A stretch of DNA of 15,764 bases from Mageeibacillus sp. UBA5770 (GCA_002418705.1 DIEQ01000069.1:1-15764); one strand, 5' to 3'; positions 6,601-14,029 are shown, counted from the stretch's first letter. Notes: generated by a model from the letters alone, not told the origin. Numbers and translations are program-made.

Positions 6601-7167
6601 ATGGAAAGATGTGCCTGGTGCGGTACGGATGAGCTGTATGTGAAGTATCACGATGAGGAATGGGGTGTCCCGGTTCATGATGATAAGAAGCACTTTGAAT
6701 TCCTGGTGCTCGAGTCAGCACAGGCCGGACTCAGCTGGCTTACCATTCTTCGTAAAAGAGAGAACTACCGGGCGGCTTATGATGACTTTGATGCCGCTCT
6801 CGTTTCAAACTATGATGACGACAAGTATAATGAGCTCCTGAACAATAAAGGTATTGTCAGAAACAGGCTTAAGATTCGGGCTTCGATCAATAATGCAAAG
6901 TATTTTGTGAAAATTCAGGAAGAGTTCGGTAGTTTTGACAGATATATCTGGAAGTTTTCAGACAACAGTCCGGTTGTGAACAGCTGGACTTCCATGTCTC
7001 AAATCCCTGCGACATCAGAACTTTCCGACAGGGTAAGCGCGGACTTAAAAGCAAGGGGTTTCAAGTTTTTGGGACCAACCATCGTGTATGCGCACCTGCA
7101 GGCAACCGGTCTTATCAATGATCACGTTGCAGGGTGCTTCAGACATGATAATATAAAGCAAGTATAA
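6601..7167 (+). CDS. tag: DNA-3-methyladenine glycosylase I
   Basis: A 188-residue base-excision repair enzyme that removes 3-methyladenine from alkylated DNA. ATG 6601 is preferred over ATG 6595 because AGGGGG lies 7 nt before it and the protein then begins MERCAW, like E. coli Tag (187 residues). The zinc snap ligands C4, H17, H175 and C179 and the base-pocket residues E38 and W46 fall at the same numbers as in the E. coli enzyme; YHDEEWGVP (16-24), LESAQAGLSW (37-46) and ILRKR (49-53) are intact. It is 27 nt after the C39-like gene, and a TATAAT (6570-6575) could give it its own promoter. It pairs functionally with the alkyltransferase-like protein upstream. Confidence 0.96.
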   Translation: MERCAWCGTDELYVKYHDEEWGVPVHDDKKHFEFLVLESAQAGLSWLTILRKRENYRAAYDDFDAALVSNYDDDKYNELLNNKGIVRNRLKIRASINNAKYFVKIQEEFGSFDRYIWKFSDNSPVVNSWTSMSQIPATSELSDRVSADLKARGFKFLGPTIVYAHLQATGLINDHVAGCFRHDNIKQV

Positions 7168-7182
7168 ACGGAGGTACAAACC

Positions 7183-8370
7183 ATGATCGTCGAACCAAAA
7201 GTACGTGGATTTATCTGCATATCGGCACATGCCGTTGGATGTTCAGAGAATGTGAACCGGCAGATTGATTATGTCAAATCCCAGCCTGCGATTGACGGCG
7301 CCAGGAAAGTCCTTGTCATCGGCGCGTCTACCGGATACGGACTCGCAACAAGAATTACAGCAGCCTTTGCCGGAGGAGCTGCGACAATCGGTATTATTTT
7401 CGATAAGCAGGCCGACGGAAAACGCACGGCTTCGGCAGGCTGGTACAATACGGCTGCATTTGAGCGCCGCGCACATAAAGAAGGCCTTTATGCCAAATCA
7501 ATCAACGGCGATGCTTTTTCTGCCGAAATCAAACAGCAGACGATTGCGATGATCAAGGAGGATCTGGGACAGGTTGATCTTATTGTATACAGTCTGGCGT
7601 CTCCGAGAAGAAATATGTCCGACGGCACAACATACAATTCCGTCCTGAAAACGACGGATGGGGAATATACCAATATTTCGATCGACCTGAAGAATAATAT
7701 GCTCTCGGAAGTCTCAATTCCTGCGGCGACCGAAGAGGAAGTCCTCCACACGGTTAAAGTCATGGGCGGTGAGGACTGGAAAGACTGGATTACGGAACTG
7801 AGTCAGGCCGGCGTCCTTGCGCCGGAGGCTGTGACAGTTGCCTATTCATACCTCGGACCCGAACTGACACATCCGATTTATTTGAACGGCTCCATTGGCA
7901 TGGCTAAGAGGCACCTGTATGACACTGCTAATCAGATGACCAAAGAGTTCCACGGACTGTCCGCTTACATCTCAGTCAATAAAGCTCTTGTCACACAGGC
8001 AAGCGCAGCGATTCCGATCGTTCCGCTCTACATTTCTATTCTTTACAAGGTAATGAAAGAAATGGGAATCCATGAGGGCTGTATCGAGCAGATGTATCGT
8101 ATGTTCCATGAAAAGCTGTATATACAGAAACCTGTTCTGGACGAGCAGGGACGCATTCGCGTCGATGACTGGGAAATGCGTGCAGATGTCCAGGAGAAGA
8201 TCGCTAAGATATGGCCCGGGATAAATAATGAAAACATTGAGCAGTACTGTGATATCACAGGTTATTGGGATGACTTCTACCAGATGTTCGGATTCAGACT
8301 TCCTTGTGTCGATTACACCGCGGATATTGATCCGGCTGTGACCATACCGAGCATACCGGAAATCCTTTGA
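7183..8370 (+). CDS. fabV: trans-2-enoyl-CoA/ACP reductase FabV (Ter)
   Basis: A 395-residue NADH-dependent reductase starting at ATG 7183, with SD GGAGG 9 nt before it and 15 nt after tag. It reduces trans-2-enoyl-ACP or enoyl-CoA (for example crotonyl-CoA to butyryl-CoA in anaerobes). The N-terminus MIVEPKVRGFICISAHAVGC is characteristic, the Rossmann motif GASTGYG is at 48-54, and the catalytic Y-x8-K is Y233 and K242 (YLNGSIGMAK). SLASPRR (138-143) and the C-terminal GFRLPCVDY are also typical. Length equals that of known FabV/Ter. Whether it serves fatty acid synthesis or a butyrate-type fermentation cannot be settled; no other fatty acid gene is in view. It converges with the MoeB-like gene, 24 nt away, with no obvious terminator. 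Confidence 0.96.
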   Translation: MIVEPKVRGFICISAHAVGCSENVNRQIDYVKSQPAIDGARKVLVIGASTGYGLATRITAAFAGGAATIGIIFDKQADGKRTASAGWYNTAAFERRAHKEGLYAKSINGDAFSAEIKQQTIAMIKEDLGQVDLIVYSLASPRRNMSDGTTYNSVLKTTDGEYTNISIDLKNNMLSEVSIPAATEEEVLHTVKVMGGEDWKDWITELSQAGVLAPEAVTVAYSYLGPELTHPIYLNGSIGMAKRHLYDTANQMTKEFHGLSAYISVNKALVTQASAAIPIVPLYISILYKVMKEMGIHEGCIEQMYRMFHEKLYIQKPVLDEQGRIRVDDWEMRADVQEKIAKIWPGINNENIEQYCDITGYWDDFYQMFGFRLPCVDYTADIDPAVTIPSIPEIL

Positions 8371-8394
8371 TGCTCTTATAACATAGAGATGATA

Positions 8395-9114
8395 TCAGGA
8401 GCTATGGACTTCGCAGCAATGATCATCCTTCACTAACCCGACCACGTCAAAGCTGTTTCTAAGGCCGTCGTATGTAAGCATTTTCGAGAACAGCGGTTCG
8501 CCTATGTTCAGAAGGATTTTTATACATTCATTTACCTGAAGACTTCCGATGACTCCGGCTGTACAGCCGATTACAGGTGCATCCGTCAGTGATTCTTCCG
8601 GCCTGAAGCCAATACAGCGCAGGCAGGCTGAGTCGCGGCGGATGCACATTACGTAACCGTAGAAACGGCTGACACCGCCTTCAACCAGGGGGATGCCCAG
8701 CTTCAGGCATGCTGAATTCACGATAAGCCGCATCCTTACGGAGTCAACACAATCAACTACGATATCAGCACTTCGGATGATATCCGTACAATTATCTTCG
8801 TCGACTCTTACATCGATTATTGTGATGTCGACCTCGGGATTCAGGACTCGCAGCTTTTCGGCGGCAGTTTTGGCCTTTGCCCTGCCGATATCGGGCGTGG
8901 AATACAAGAACTGCCTGTTCAGGTTGGATTCTGTCACATTATCATAATCTGCAATTGTGATATGCCCGATTCCGGCCGCAGTAAGATAGGTCAGTACCGG
9001 CGACCCAAGACCGCCGGCGCCAATGACCAGTACCTTTGAGGCCCGCAGTCTGGCCTGACCGTCCTGCCCGATTTCCGGCATCTGGATTTGGCGCTCATAA
9101 CGCAAGTCAGCCAC
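8395..9114 (-). CDS. MoeB/ThiF/HesA-family E1-like adenylyltransferase
   Basis: A 239-residue enzyme that adenylates the C-terminal Gly of a small sulfur carrier, here presumably the MoaD-like protein encoded just upstream (8-nt overlap). The GTG start at 9114 is chosen because ADLRYERQI begins the family N-terminus; AGGGGG abuts it, so translation is probably coupled. ATP-binding GAGGLG is at 32-37, D56 with N64, N66 and R67 (SNLNRQ) complete the nucleotide site, D124 is in DCVDS, and C184 (GCTAGVIGSLQ) is the cross-over Cys region. The structural zinc site is half normal: C164-x2-C167 is intact but the second pair is C233-C234 instead of C-x2-C. Activating MoaD for dithiolene synthesis is inferred from context; ThiS-type activation is the alternative. 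Confidence 0.9.
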   Translation of the reverse strand: MADLRYERQIQMPEIGQDGQARLRASKVLVIGAGGLGSPVLTYLTAAGIGHITIADYDNVTESNLNRQFLYSTPDIGRAKAKTAAEKLRVLNPEVDITIIDVRVDEDNCTDIIRSADIVVDCVDSVRMRLIVNSACLKLGIPLVEGGVSRFYGYVMCIRRDSACLRCIGFRPEESLTDAPVIGCTAGVIGSLQVNECIKILLNIGEPLFSKMLTYDGLRNSFDVVGLVKDDHCCEVHSS

Positions 9115-9328
9115 CCCCTACCGGAGGAAAGAGTGCGAGCACATCTTGATCCTTCACCGGATGATCAGGCTTACTGTGCCTGCCGTTTATTAAAAGAATT
9201 GCGACCTCTTCCTGCGGGATATGCAGATATGCAAGGATATCTGCAGCACTTGAGCAGTCTTTTGCATCCAGAAAAAGTGTCTTATCTCTTCCGTCCCGAA
9301 AAGTTGCAAACAGGCGAACTTCAATCAT
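9107..9328 (-). CDS. MoaD-like ubiquitin-fold sulfur carrier protein
   Basis: A 73-residue protein from ATG 9328, SD GGGAG. It begins IEVRLFATFRDG, the usual MoaD first strand, and ends ALFPPVGGG; the terminal Gly-Gly is the point of adenylation and thiocarboxylation. MoaD donates sulfur to precursor Z to form the dithiolene of molybdopterin, the ligand shared by molybdenum and tungsten enzymes. It lies directly after the aldehyde oxidoreductase and overlaps its E1-like activator by 8 nt, so a role in making the tungsten pterin cofactor is likely. A terminator separates it from the oxidoreductase gene, implying either read-through or a promoter within 9329-9393. No MoaE or MoaA is in the window. 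Confidence 0.88.
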   Translation of the reverse strand: MIEVRLFATFRDGRDKTLFLDAKDCSSAADILAYLHIPQEEVAILLINGRHSKPDHPVKDQDVLALFPPVGGG

Positions 9329-9393
9329 ATTCTCACTCCCTGCAAAAGGCTCATCTAAAGATACTTAATTAAGGCTAATTCAAAGAATTTGAC

Positions 9394-9435
9394 ATAAAAA
9401 AGCACGTATGAAAGATAATTCCTTCATACGTGCTT
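9394..9435 (-). terminator. Rho-independent terminator after the aldehyde oxidoreductase gene
   Basis: On the minus strand, a perfect 13-bp stem, AAGCACGTATGAA (9400-9412 on plus) with TTCATACGTGCTT (9423-9435), has a 10-nt loop and is followed by a run of T (complement of A at 9395-9400). It begins 7 nt after the stop codon. Confidence 0.88.
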
Positions 9436-9441
9436 CAGTTA

Positions 9442-11238
9442 TTATAACAAGTCAAGCCGCTTCAGCGTCTCCTGAGTGGGGAAGGCATCTACCCATCCCC
9501 GCACTTCGTAGTATTGCGGCAGGGTGATGGCGATATGGCTTATTTCACCTTTGGAAGGGCCGTCAGAGATTGGCTCTTCTGTGAGGCGCTTGGGCAGGCA
9601 GTCATCCTCCGGCTTCATTCCGGCATCTTTGTTGAACATACGCTCGATATTGTAGATTCTTTCGCCGACTAACATTAACTGTTTGACATCGTACTCTGTT
9701 CCGGTTGCTGCATTCAATATGGCAGCGTATTCCGGGGCCCCGAGTGCGAATGATGTGAACAGGCACACGCCCATGGAGTCAATGATTGCGGTCAGGTCCT
9801 GGAAAACCTTAGCCCAGGTTGCTTTTCCTTCTGTAGCAAAACGGTCCAGCGGTTCCGGTAGCCCCAGAACTTCGGGCGATATCATATAACCCCGCACATG
9901 GCAGCCGCCACGGTTACTGGTGGCATATGTGATGCCGATTCCCTGGATACCTCGTGCATCATATGCCGGCATTTCCTGTTTCTTGACGGACATGGAGATC
10001 TCGGGGTGTCCGTAGTGACTGCACAGACGGAAGGATCCCTGCGCCATGAGCCTGCCGAGGGCCGTCTCTCCGAGCCCCATGCGTTTTGTCCACCCGATGA
10101 TGGCTTCTGTACTGCCCCAGGCAAGGGGGATACCTTCACACTCTTCTTCGGATATGAGCCCCTTCTGATACAACTCCATGGCAGCGGCAATCGTACACGG
10201 AGCAGAAATGGCATCCAGACCAAATTCGTTACATAGGTGATTGGCTTCATCAATGGCATTTAAGTCATCGACGCCGCAGTTCGAACCATATGCCCAGACT
10301 ACTTCGTATTCCGGACCGCCGATGATCTTGCCGTTCAGATCGATCACTCGTCCGCAGCCAATCGGGCAGCGATGGCAGAAGCCCTGTTTGACCAGATATT
10401 TCTCTTTTAAGGCTTCGCCTGACGTTTTTTCTGCATCTGCATCGTAAGAACTCTGCCAGTTATGCGTAGGGTACGCGCCGAGGTTATTTATAATATTGAC
10501 CAGGACAGCTGTACCGTAGGTAGGCAGTCCGGATCCGGTAACACCATTTTCTTTTAGCTTTGCCTGTGCAGTCCTTGATGCTTCGCGCAGCTTGTCGACA
10601 TCAAACGGTTCCATAATTGTCCGTGTAGAGACGACTGAAATGGCTTTTAGATTTTTGGAACCCATAACGGCGCCAACGCCGCTCCGTCCGGCAGCACGGT
10701 CCTTATCGTTGATGATACAGGCCATTAACGAACCGGTTTCGCCGGCAGGCCCTATGTTGAGAACGGATGCCTTGGGATATAAATTTACAAGTGAATCGGT
10801 GACTTCTTCTGAACTCTTGCCCCAGTATTCATCGGCCGGAAGAATTTCTGCCTTTTCATCTTCTATATGAATACGAACCGGGGTATCTGCTTTTCCTTCT
10901 ACTATTATTGCATCCCACCCGGCATATTTGAGCCTGGCACCCCAGACTCCGCCTGAGTTGGAAGATGCTATCATTCCGGTTAACGGTGATTTGGTTACCA
11001 CCATGTACCGTCCGCCTGTAGGCACATTCGCCCCCGTTACCGCTCCTGTGACAAATACCAGTTTATTCTCAGGTGACAGGGGATCAACTTTTGCGATGCC
11101 CTCATCATAAAGAATTTTGGTACCGAGGCCGCGGCCGCCGATAAATTTTTTAGCTTTGTCCAGTGGAAGATCTTCGGTTTTTACGGATCTGTCGGTAAGA
11201 TTAATTCTCAGCATTTTCCCGTTGTAAGTAGTAGCCAT
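9442..11238 (-). CDS. aor: aldehyde:ferredoxin oxidoreductase (tungsten-type)
   Basis: A 598-residue enzyme from ATG 11238; AAAGG 8 nt upstream supports it over the in-frame GTG at 11247, which overlaps that SD. AORs oxidise aldehydes to acids with ferredoxin, or run in reverse to reduce acids, using a tungsto-bispterin and one [4Fe-4S] cluster. Cluster ligands are C288, C291, C295 and C492, nearly the positions in the Pyrococcus enzyme. Pterin-binding segments include GGRGLGTK (34-41), ASSNSGGVWGARLK (91-104), DRAAGRSGVGAVMGSKN (180-196) and YDARGIQGIGITYATSNRGG (426-445). No signal peptide: cytoplasmic. Length is standard (about 600). It has its own promoter and terminator and is flanked by a radical SAM maturase, an ankyrin protein and pterin sulfur-transfer genes. 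The substrate aldehyde is unknown. Confidence 0.95.
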   Translation of the reverse strand: MATTYNGKMLRINLTDRSVKTEDLPLDKAKKFIGGRGLGTKILYDEGIAKVDPLSPENKLVFVTGAVTGANVPTGGRYMVVTKSPLTGMIASSNSGGVWGARLKYAGWDAIIVEGKADTPVRIHIEDEKAEILPADEYWGKSSEEVTDSLVNLYPKASVLNIGPAGETGSLMACIINDKDRAAGRSGVGAVMGSKNLKAISVVSTRTIMEPFDVDKLREASRTAQAKLKENGVTGSGLPTYGTAVLVNIINNLGAYPTHNWQSSYDADAEKTSGEALKEKYLVKQGFCHRCPIGCGRVIDLNGKIIGGPEYEVVWAYGSNCGVDDLNAIDEANHLCNEFGLDAISAPCTIAAAMELYQKGLISEEECEGIPLAWGSTEAIIGWTKRMGLGETALGRLMAQGSFRLCSHYGHPEISMSVKKQEMPAYDARGIQGIGITYATSNRGGCHVRGYMISPEVLGLPEPLDRFATEGKATWAKVFQDLTAIIDSMGVCLFTSFALGAPEYAAILNAATGTEYDVKQLMLVGERIYNIERMFNKDAGMKPEDDCLPKRLTEEPISDGPSKGEISHIAITLPQYYEVRGWVDAFPTQETLKRLDLL

Positions 11239-11326
11239 ACCATTCACCTTTCAATCCTTTCAATGAAACCTGTCGTACATTTCATCTTAGAAACGGCTTG
11301 CGTGATTGACCTTTGAACCTGTAATT

Positions 11327-11366
11327 GCAGAATTTCGGTTAGTTCTGCTGAAATAACCGAATCTGC
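11327..11366. repeat. imperfect 13-bp inverted repeat in the aor leader
   Basis: GCAGA-AT-TTCGGTTA (11327-11341) pairs with TAACCGAATCTGC (11354-11366) apart from a 2-nt bulge; the loop is 12 nt. It lies just downstream of the predicted aor transcription start on the minus strand. No T-run follows on either strand, so it is not a terminator. It may be an operator or an RNA hairpin in the leader. Confidence 0.6.
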
Positions 11367-11394
11367 AGGAGGATATCTTGAGTTTGTATAAAAT

Positions 11395-11423
11395 AGCATA
11401 TGATATAGCCGGTGAGATGTCAA
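11395..11423 (-). promoter_or_regulatory. putative sigma-70-type promoter for aor
   Basis: On the minus strand a perfect TTGACA (11423-11418) is followed after 17 bp by TATGCT (11400-11395). Transcription would start near 11388, giving a leader of about 150 nt that contains the inverted repeat at 11327-11366 and two tandem TTGAAAGG motifs right before the start codon. Confidence 0.6.
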
Positions 11424-11490
11424 TTGTTGTCTAAATTGTAGATGCTGACGGGTTCGAAAATATCAATTTAAAGTCAGTTCCAGGGCTATT

Positions 11491-11766
11491 CTATCCGCCG
11501 CACCCTCCTTCAATCAGCAAAATAATTATGAGTCCGTGACCATATAAAGCAGCATAATGAACGGCCTTACGCCCGGTTGCATCCACTATATTTACATCGG
11601 CACCTTTCTCTTTCAGAGCCAGGACAACTTCATCAAATCCTGATTTGGCAGCAAGCATCAGCGGCGTCATGCCGTCTGCATTTTGTTGGTTTATCGTCTC
11701 CGGATCCCATTCATTCTGCAGGATCCCTGCAGAATTATTATGTAGTACAAGGTTTAAAATATCCAT
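11491..11766 (-). CDS. small ankyrin-repeat protein with Gly-rich C-terminus (GGCGG)
   Basis: A 91-residue protein whose ATG (11766) lies 1 nt after the stop of the radical SAM gene; longer readings of the frame overlap that gene and lack support. Two ankyrin repeats are visible: about 31-62 (DGMTPLMLAAKSGFDEVVLAL, then EKGADVN) and 63-91 (DATGRKAVHYAALYGHGLIIILLIEGG). The first 30 residues look like a degenerate capping repeat. The last residues are IEGGCGG, an unusual end with a Cys between two Gly pairs. Ankyrin repeats bind proteins, so it may hold the maturase and the oxidoreductase together, or protect apo-enzyme. Translational coupling and position between maturase and aor argue for a shared task. 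Function is not known to me. Confidence 0.8.
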   Translation of the reverse strand: MDILNLVLHNNSAGILQNEWDPETINQQNADGMTPLMLAAKSGFDEVVLALKEKGADVNIVDATGRKAVHYAALYGHGLIIILLIEGGCGG

Positions 11767-11767
11767 A

Positions 11768-12823
11768 TTATCCACACTCCACGAATCCTCTTGACCAGAG
11801 GCAGTCACCGCACGAAGGATTCTGACCCTTGCAGTCACACTGGGCATCCGATATGTAGTCACAGCAATCAACAAGGTCACAATCAGGACAGGAGGGAAAG
11901 CGGTTCGAGAAGTTCTGGATGCGCAGATCAACATACTTTGGATTGTTCCAGATCTCCTGCAGGGACTGCGTCTCGACATTGCCGAAATAGAAGGGCTTCA
12001 CAAGTTTTTTACGGCCGAACACATATTCAATTCCGGGATGTGCAAACCGGTAACAGGGTGCAGCCTGTCCGTCGGCGCAAATGTAGATTGTTCCGTCTTC
12101 AATAAAATTGCAGCGGCGTTCCGTCTTGAGCTCTATGTTCGGCATCTTCAGCTGCATTTGATTTCGAAGGCTCGTCTGCTGCCATTGGTTCCGCTTTTCG
12201 CGTATATACTCATTACGGTCAATTGTGTAGAGGATTTGGTCCTGTCCCTGGCTGTTTTGCGGCAGATAATTGGAGATGATCAGCTTCATGACTCCCATCC
12301 GGTGAAGGACCGGAATCAGGGCAGAAACCTCATCAACATTGGATGTACTGAGTACGAGCTGCGCCTGTATCAGCGGCCGGGTTCGCTGCAGCTCCTTTTT
12401 CTTTTTCGTCAGACGAAGCAGGTTTCTCTCAAGGATCCGCAAATCGAATCCCCTTATTTCTTTGAAGGTTTTTTCCAGGCCGTCCACGGAAACGATGATT
12501 TTGTCGAAATAACGTGCGATGGTATCAAGCGTTTCGTCACTCCAGTAAAAGGCATTGGATGTGATCGTCAGTTTATAGCCGGCAAATAAAGGGACAATTT
12601 CAGAAAAATCGGGATGCAGGGTGGGTTCGCCGATTCCGCCGAATACAACTTCATCCGCCTCGGGGAATGATTTTAGTTCTTCGCTGATTTTTTGCGCTGT
12701 TTTCATCGACATATCAACTAGAGGCATCTTCCAATTATGTCTGAAACAGGTCTTACAGCTAAGGTTGCACCTGAGTGTAAGTTCCAGGAAGAGTTTTTTC
12801 AGTTCGTTGTTGTAGGTAATCAT
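11768..12823 (-). CDS. radical SAM/SPASM-type protein, probable tungsten-oxidoreductase cofactor maturase
   Basis: A 351-residue radical SAM enzyme from ATG 12823 with SD GAGGAGG; the ATGA overlaps the stop of the upstream gene by 4 nt. The SAM-cleaving [4Fe-4S] ligands are C19-x3-C23-x2-C26 (CNLSCKTC), and GGIGEPTLHPDF (62-73) is the SAM-binding GGE-type motif. The C-terminal third has twelve cysteines (C238, C249, C257, C312, C315, C320, C321, C329, C331, C338, C341, C350), enough for auxiliary clusters as in SPASM proteins. This layout and its place beside an AOR match the family described as tungsten cofactor oxidoreductase radical SAM maturase (related to the Pyrococcus Cmo protein). The chemical change it makes is unknown. 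A RiPP maturase is the alternative, but no precursor with a clear core is seen except possibly the GGCGG-tailed neighbour. Confidence 0.85.
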   Translation of the reverse strand: MITYNNELKKLFLELTLRCNLSCKTCFRHNWKMPLVDMSMKTAQKISEELKSFPEADEVVFGGIGEPTLHPDFSEIVPLFAGYKLTITSNAFYWSDETLDTIARYFDKIIVSVDGLEKTFKEIRGFDLRILERNLLRLTKKKKELQRTRPLIQAQLVLSTSNVDEVSALIPVLHRMGVMKLIISNYLPQNSQGQDQILYTIDRNEYIREKRNQWQQTSLRNQMQLKMPNIELKTERRCNFIEDGTIYICADGQAAPCYRFAHPGIEYVFGRKKLVKPFYFGNVETQSLQEIWNNPKYVDLRIQNFSNRFPSCPDCDLVDCCDYISDAQCDCKGQNPSCGDCLWSRGFVECG

Positions 12824-13773
12824 AGAGCCTCCTCAGGTTGCGGAATCTCTGATTCTTGCTTGGCTGCATACCTCTCCAGGATTAATTCGTGGATGATGCC
12901 GCCGGTCAGGATCATCATGCTGCAGAAATATAGCCAGAAGAGCACTATGATAATACTGGCCAGACTGCCGTACAGTCTGGCGTAGCGGTCGAAGTTATTG
13001 ATATACCAGGAAAACCCTAAGGAGAAAAGAAGCCAGCAGACGGCAGAATAGGCGGCCCCGGGCAGCGACCGGAGGAAACCTCCCCTTCTGTGGGATGCCA
13101 TATAAAAGAGCAGCGAAAATACAATAAGCAGAAATAAAAATGATACAAGATACCGGGCTAATTGAAGGGTTGTACCCGAAAATGCGGCCTGGCCGCTCCA
13201 TAGCGCTATCTGCTGAAAGATGAGATCTCCGAATGTAATCAGAACCGCGGAAACGACAAGTGCCATCACAAGCAGGAGTGCGAACACAAGTCCCCAGAAG
13301 CGAAGCATCAGGGGATTGGCTGATTTTTTGGAGGAATAAATCTGATTTAAGCCCTGCAGTATAACGGTAAAACCTCTGGAAGAAGCCCAGATAAATCCGA
13401 GCATACTGACAGACATAAATGTTACATTCTGGCTGAAGACAATTTCGCTCAGGATATCAGAGATATATTCAAAGACCGGAGCCGGCACGATATACTGCAA
13501 TACCAGAAGGACATCCGAACGGAACGGTATGGACTGCGACAAAAGTCCCAAAAGACTGACGAGGAAAATCATAAACGGTACGAGCGCAAGCAGTAAATAG
13601 AATGCTGTTTCGGCGGATCGGCTGCTGATGCGGTATCGGTCCAGCCGGACGAGGATTTTTTGCACAACATTAAAAGCGGGCCATTTTGAAAGCCTTGCGT
13701 AATAATTCTGCCCGGTCGTCACTTTCCTGTACAAATTGGTTTTCGGGCTGCGTTTTTCCGATTTGCTTCTCAT
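12820..13773 (-). CDS. YihY/BrkB-family integral membrane protein
   Basis: A 317-residue protein from ATG 13773. Six hydrophobic segments are visible: about 57-80, 117-138, 158-187, 204-226, 240-258 and 269-298. ETAFYLLLALVPFMIF (55-70) and YGSLASIIIVLFWLYF (268-283) are the signature stretches of the YihY/BrkB family, once misnamed ribonuclease BN. The cytoplasmic N-terminus (1-50) is basic. The molecular role of the family is unsettled; transport or envelope functions have been suggested. Its stop overlaps the start of the radical SAM gene (ATGA), so it is the first gene of the maturase transcript, an unexpected partner. SD is weak. It is divergent from the VanW-like gene, with a 256-bp AT-rich region between. 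Confidence 0.9.
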   Translation of the reverse strand: MRSKSEKRSPKTNLYRKVTTGQNYYARLSKWPAFNVVQKILVRLDRYRISSRSAETAFYLLLALVPFMIFLVSLLGLLSQSIPFRSDVLLVLQYIVPAPVFEYISDILSEIVFSQNVTFMSVSMLGFIWASSRGFTVILQGLNQIYSSKKSANPLMLRFWGLVFALLLVMALVVSAVLITFGDLIFQQIALWSGQAAFSGTTLQLARYLVSFLFLLIVFSLLFYMASHRRGGFLRSLPGAAYSAVCWLLFSLGFSWYINNFDRYARLYGSLASIIIVLFWLYFCSMMILTGGIIHELILERYAAKQESEIPQPEEAL

Positions 13774-14029
13774 ATCTTGATACTATCACGATCGATACGC
13801 TGCCGCAATCCGTGACAAAAATGCGGCCGTGCCTTCAGCGTGCACATGACGCTGCCCGTATATAAAGTCCTTTTATATAAAAAAGAGAAAAAACAATTAA
13901 GAAAAAGTAAATATAATTAGATTTATCATGCGGTTATAGGGTATTATATTGATTGGATATTCATTCGACCCCTAAGACATTAATATATCTTAATATTAAA
14001 TATATGGAAAGATATGAGGTTTTTTCTAC
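13774..14029. promoter_or_regulatory. divergent AT-rich intergenic region
   Basis: This holds the promoters for the membrane protein gene (minus) and the VanW-like gene (plus), but I cannot place either with confidence. Visible structure: the dyad CAGCGT (13836-13841) with ACGCTG (13849-13854), the near-palindrome TATATAAAGTCCTTTTATATA around 13859-13879, an A-rich run at 13880-13910, and TATAAT at 13912-13917 with no good -35 box. Confidence 0.3.

Noticed and set aside
9088..9372. 94-codon open frame on the plus strand
   Set aside because: It is the shadow of the MoaD-like gene and its upstream region on the other strand.
11239..11390. Molybdenum/tungsten cofactor riboswitch before aor
   Set aside because: Apart from one hairpin I see no conserved landmarks of the Moco RNA motif; a covariance model search would be needed to revive this.
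11491..11979. Longer (162-residue) version of the ankyrin protein
   Set aside because: The extra N-terminal part is an out-of-frame reading of the radical SAM 3' end; the ATG 1 nt after that gene's stop is the natural start.
12038..12589. 183-codon open frame on the plus strand
   Set aside because: It is antisense to the well-supported radical SAM gene and shows no recognisable domain.
13774..14029. AT-rich region as replication origin or phase-variable promoter
   Set aside because: No DnaA-box cluster, and no pair of matching inverted repeats bounding a promoter segment.
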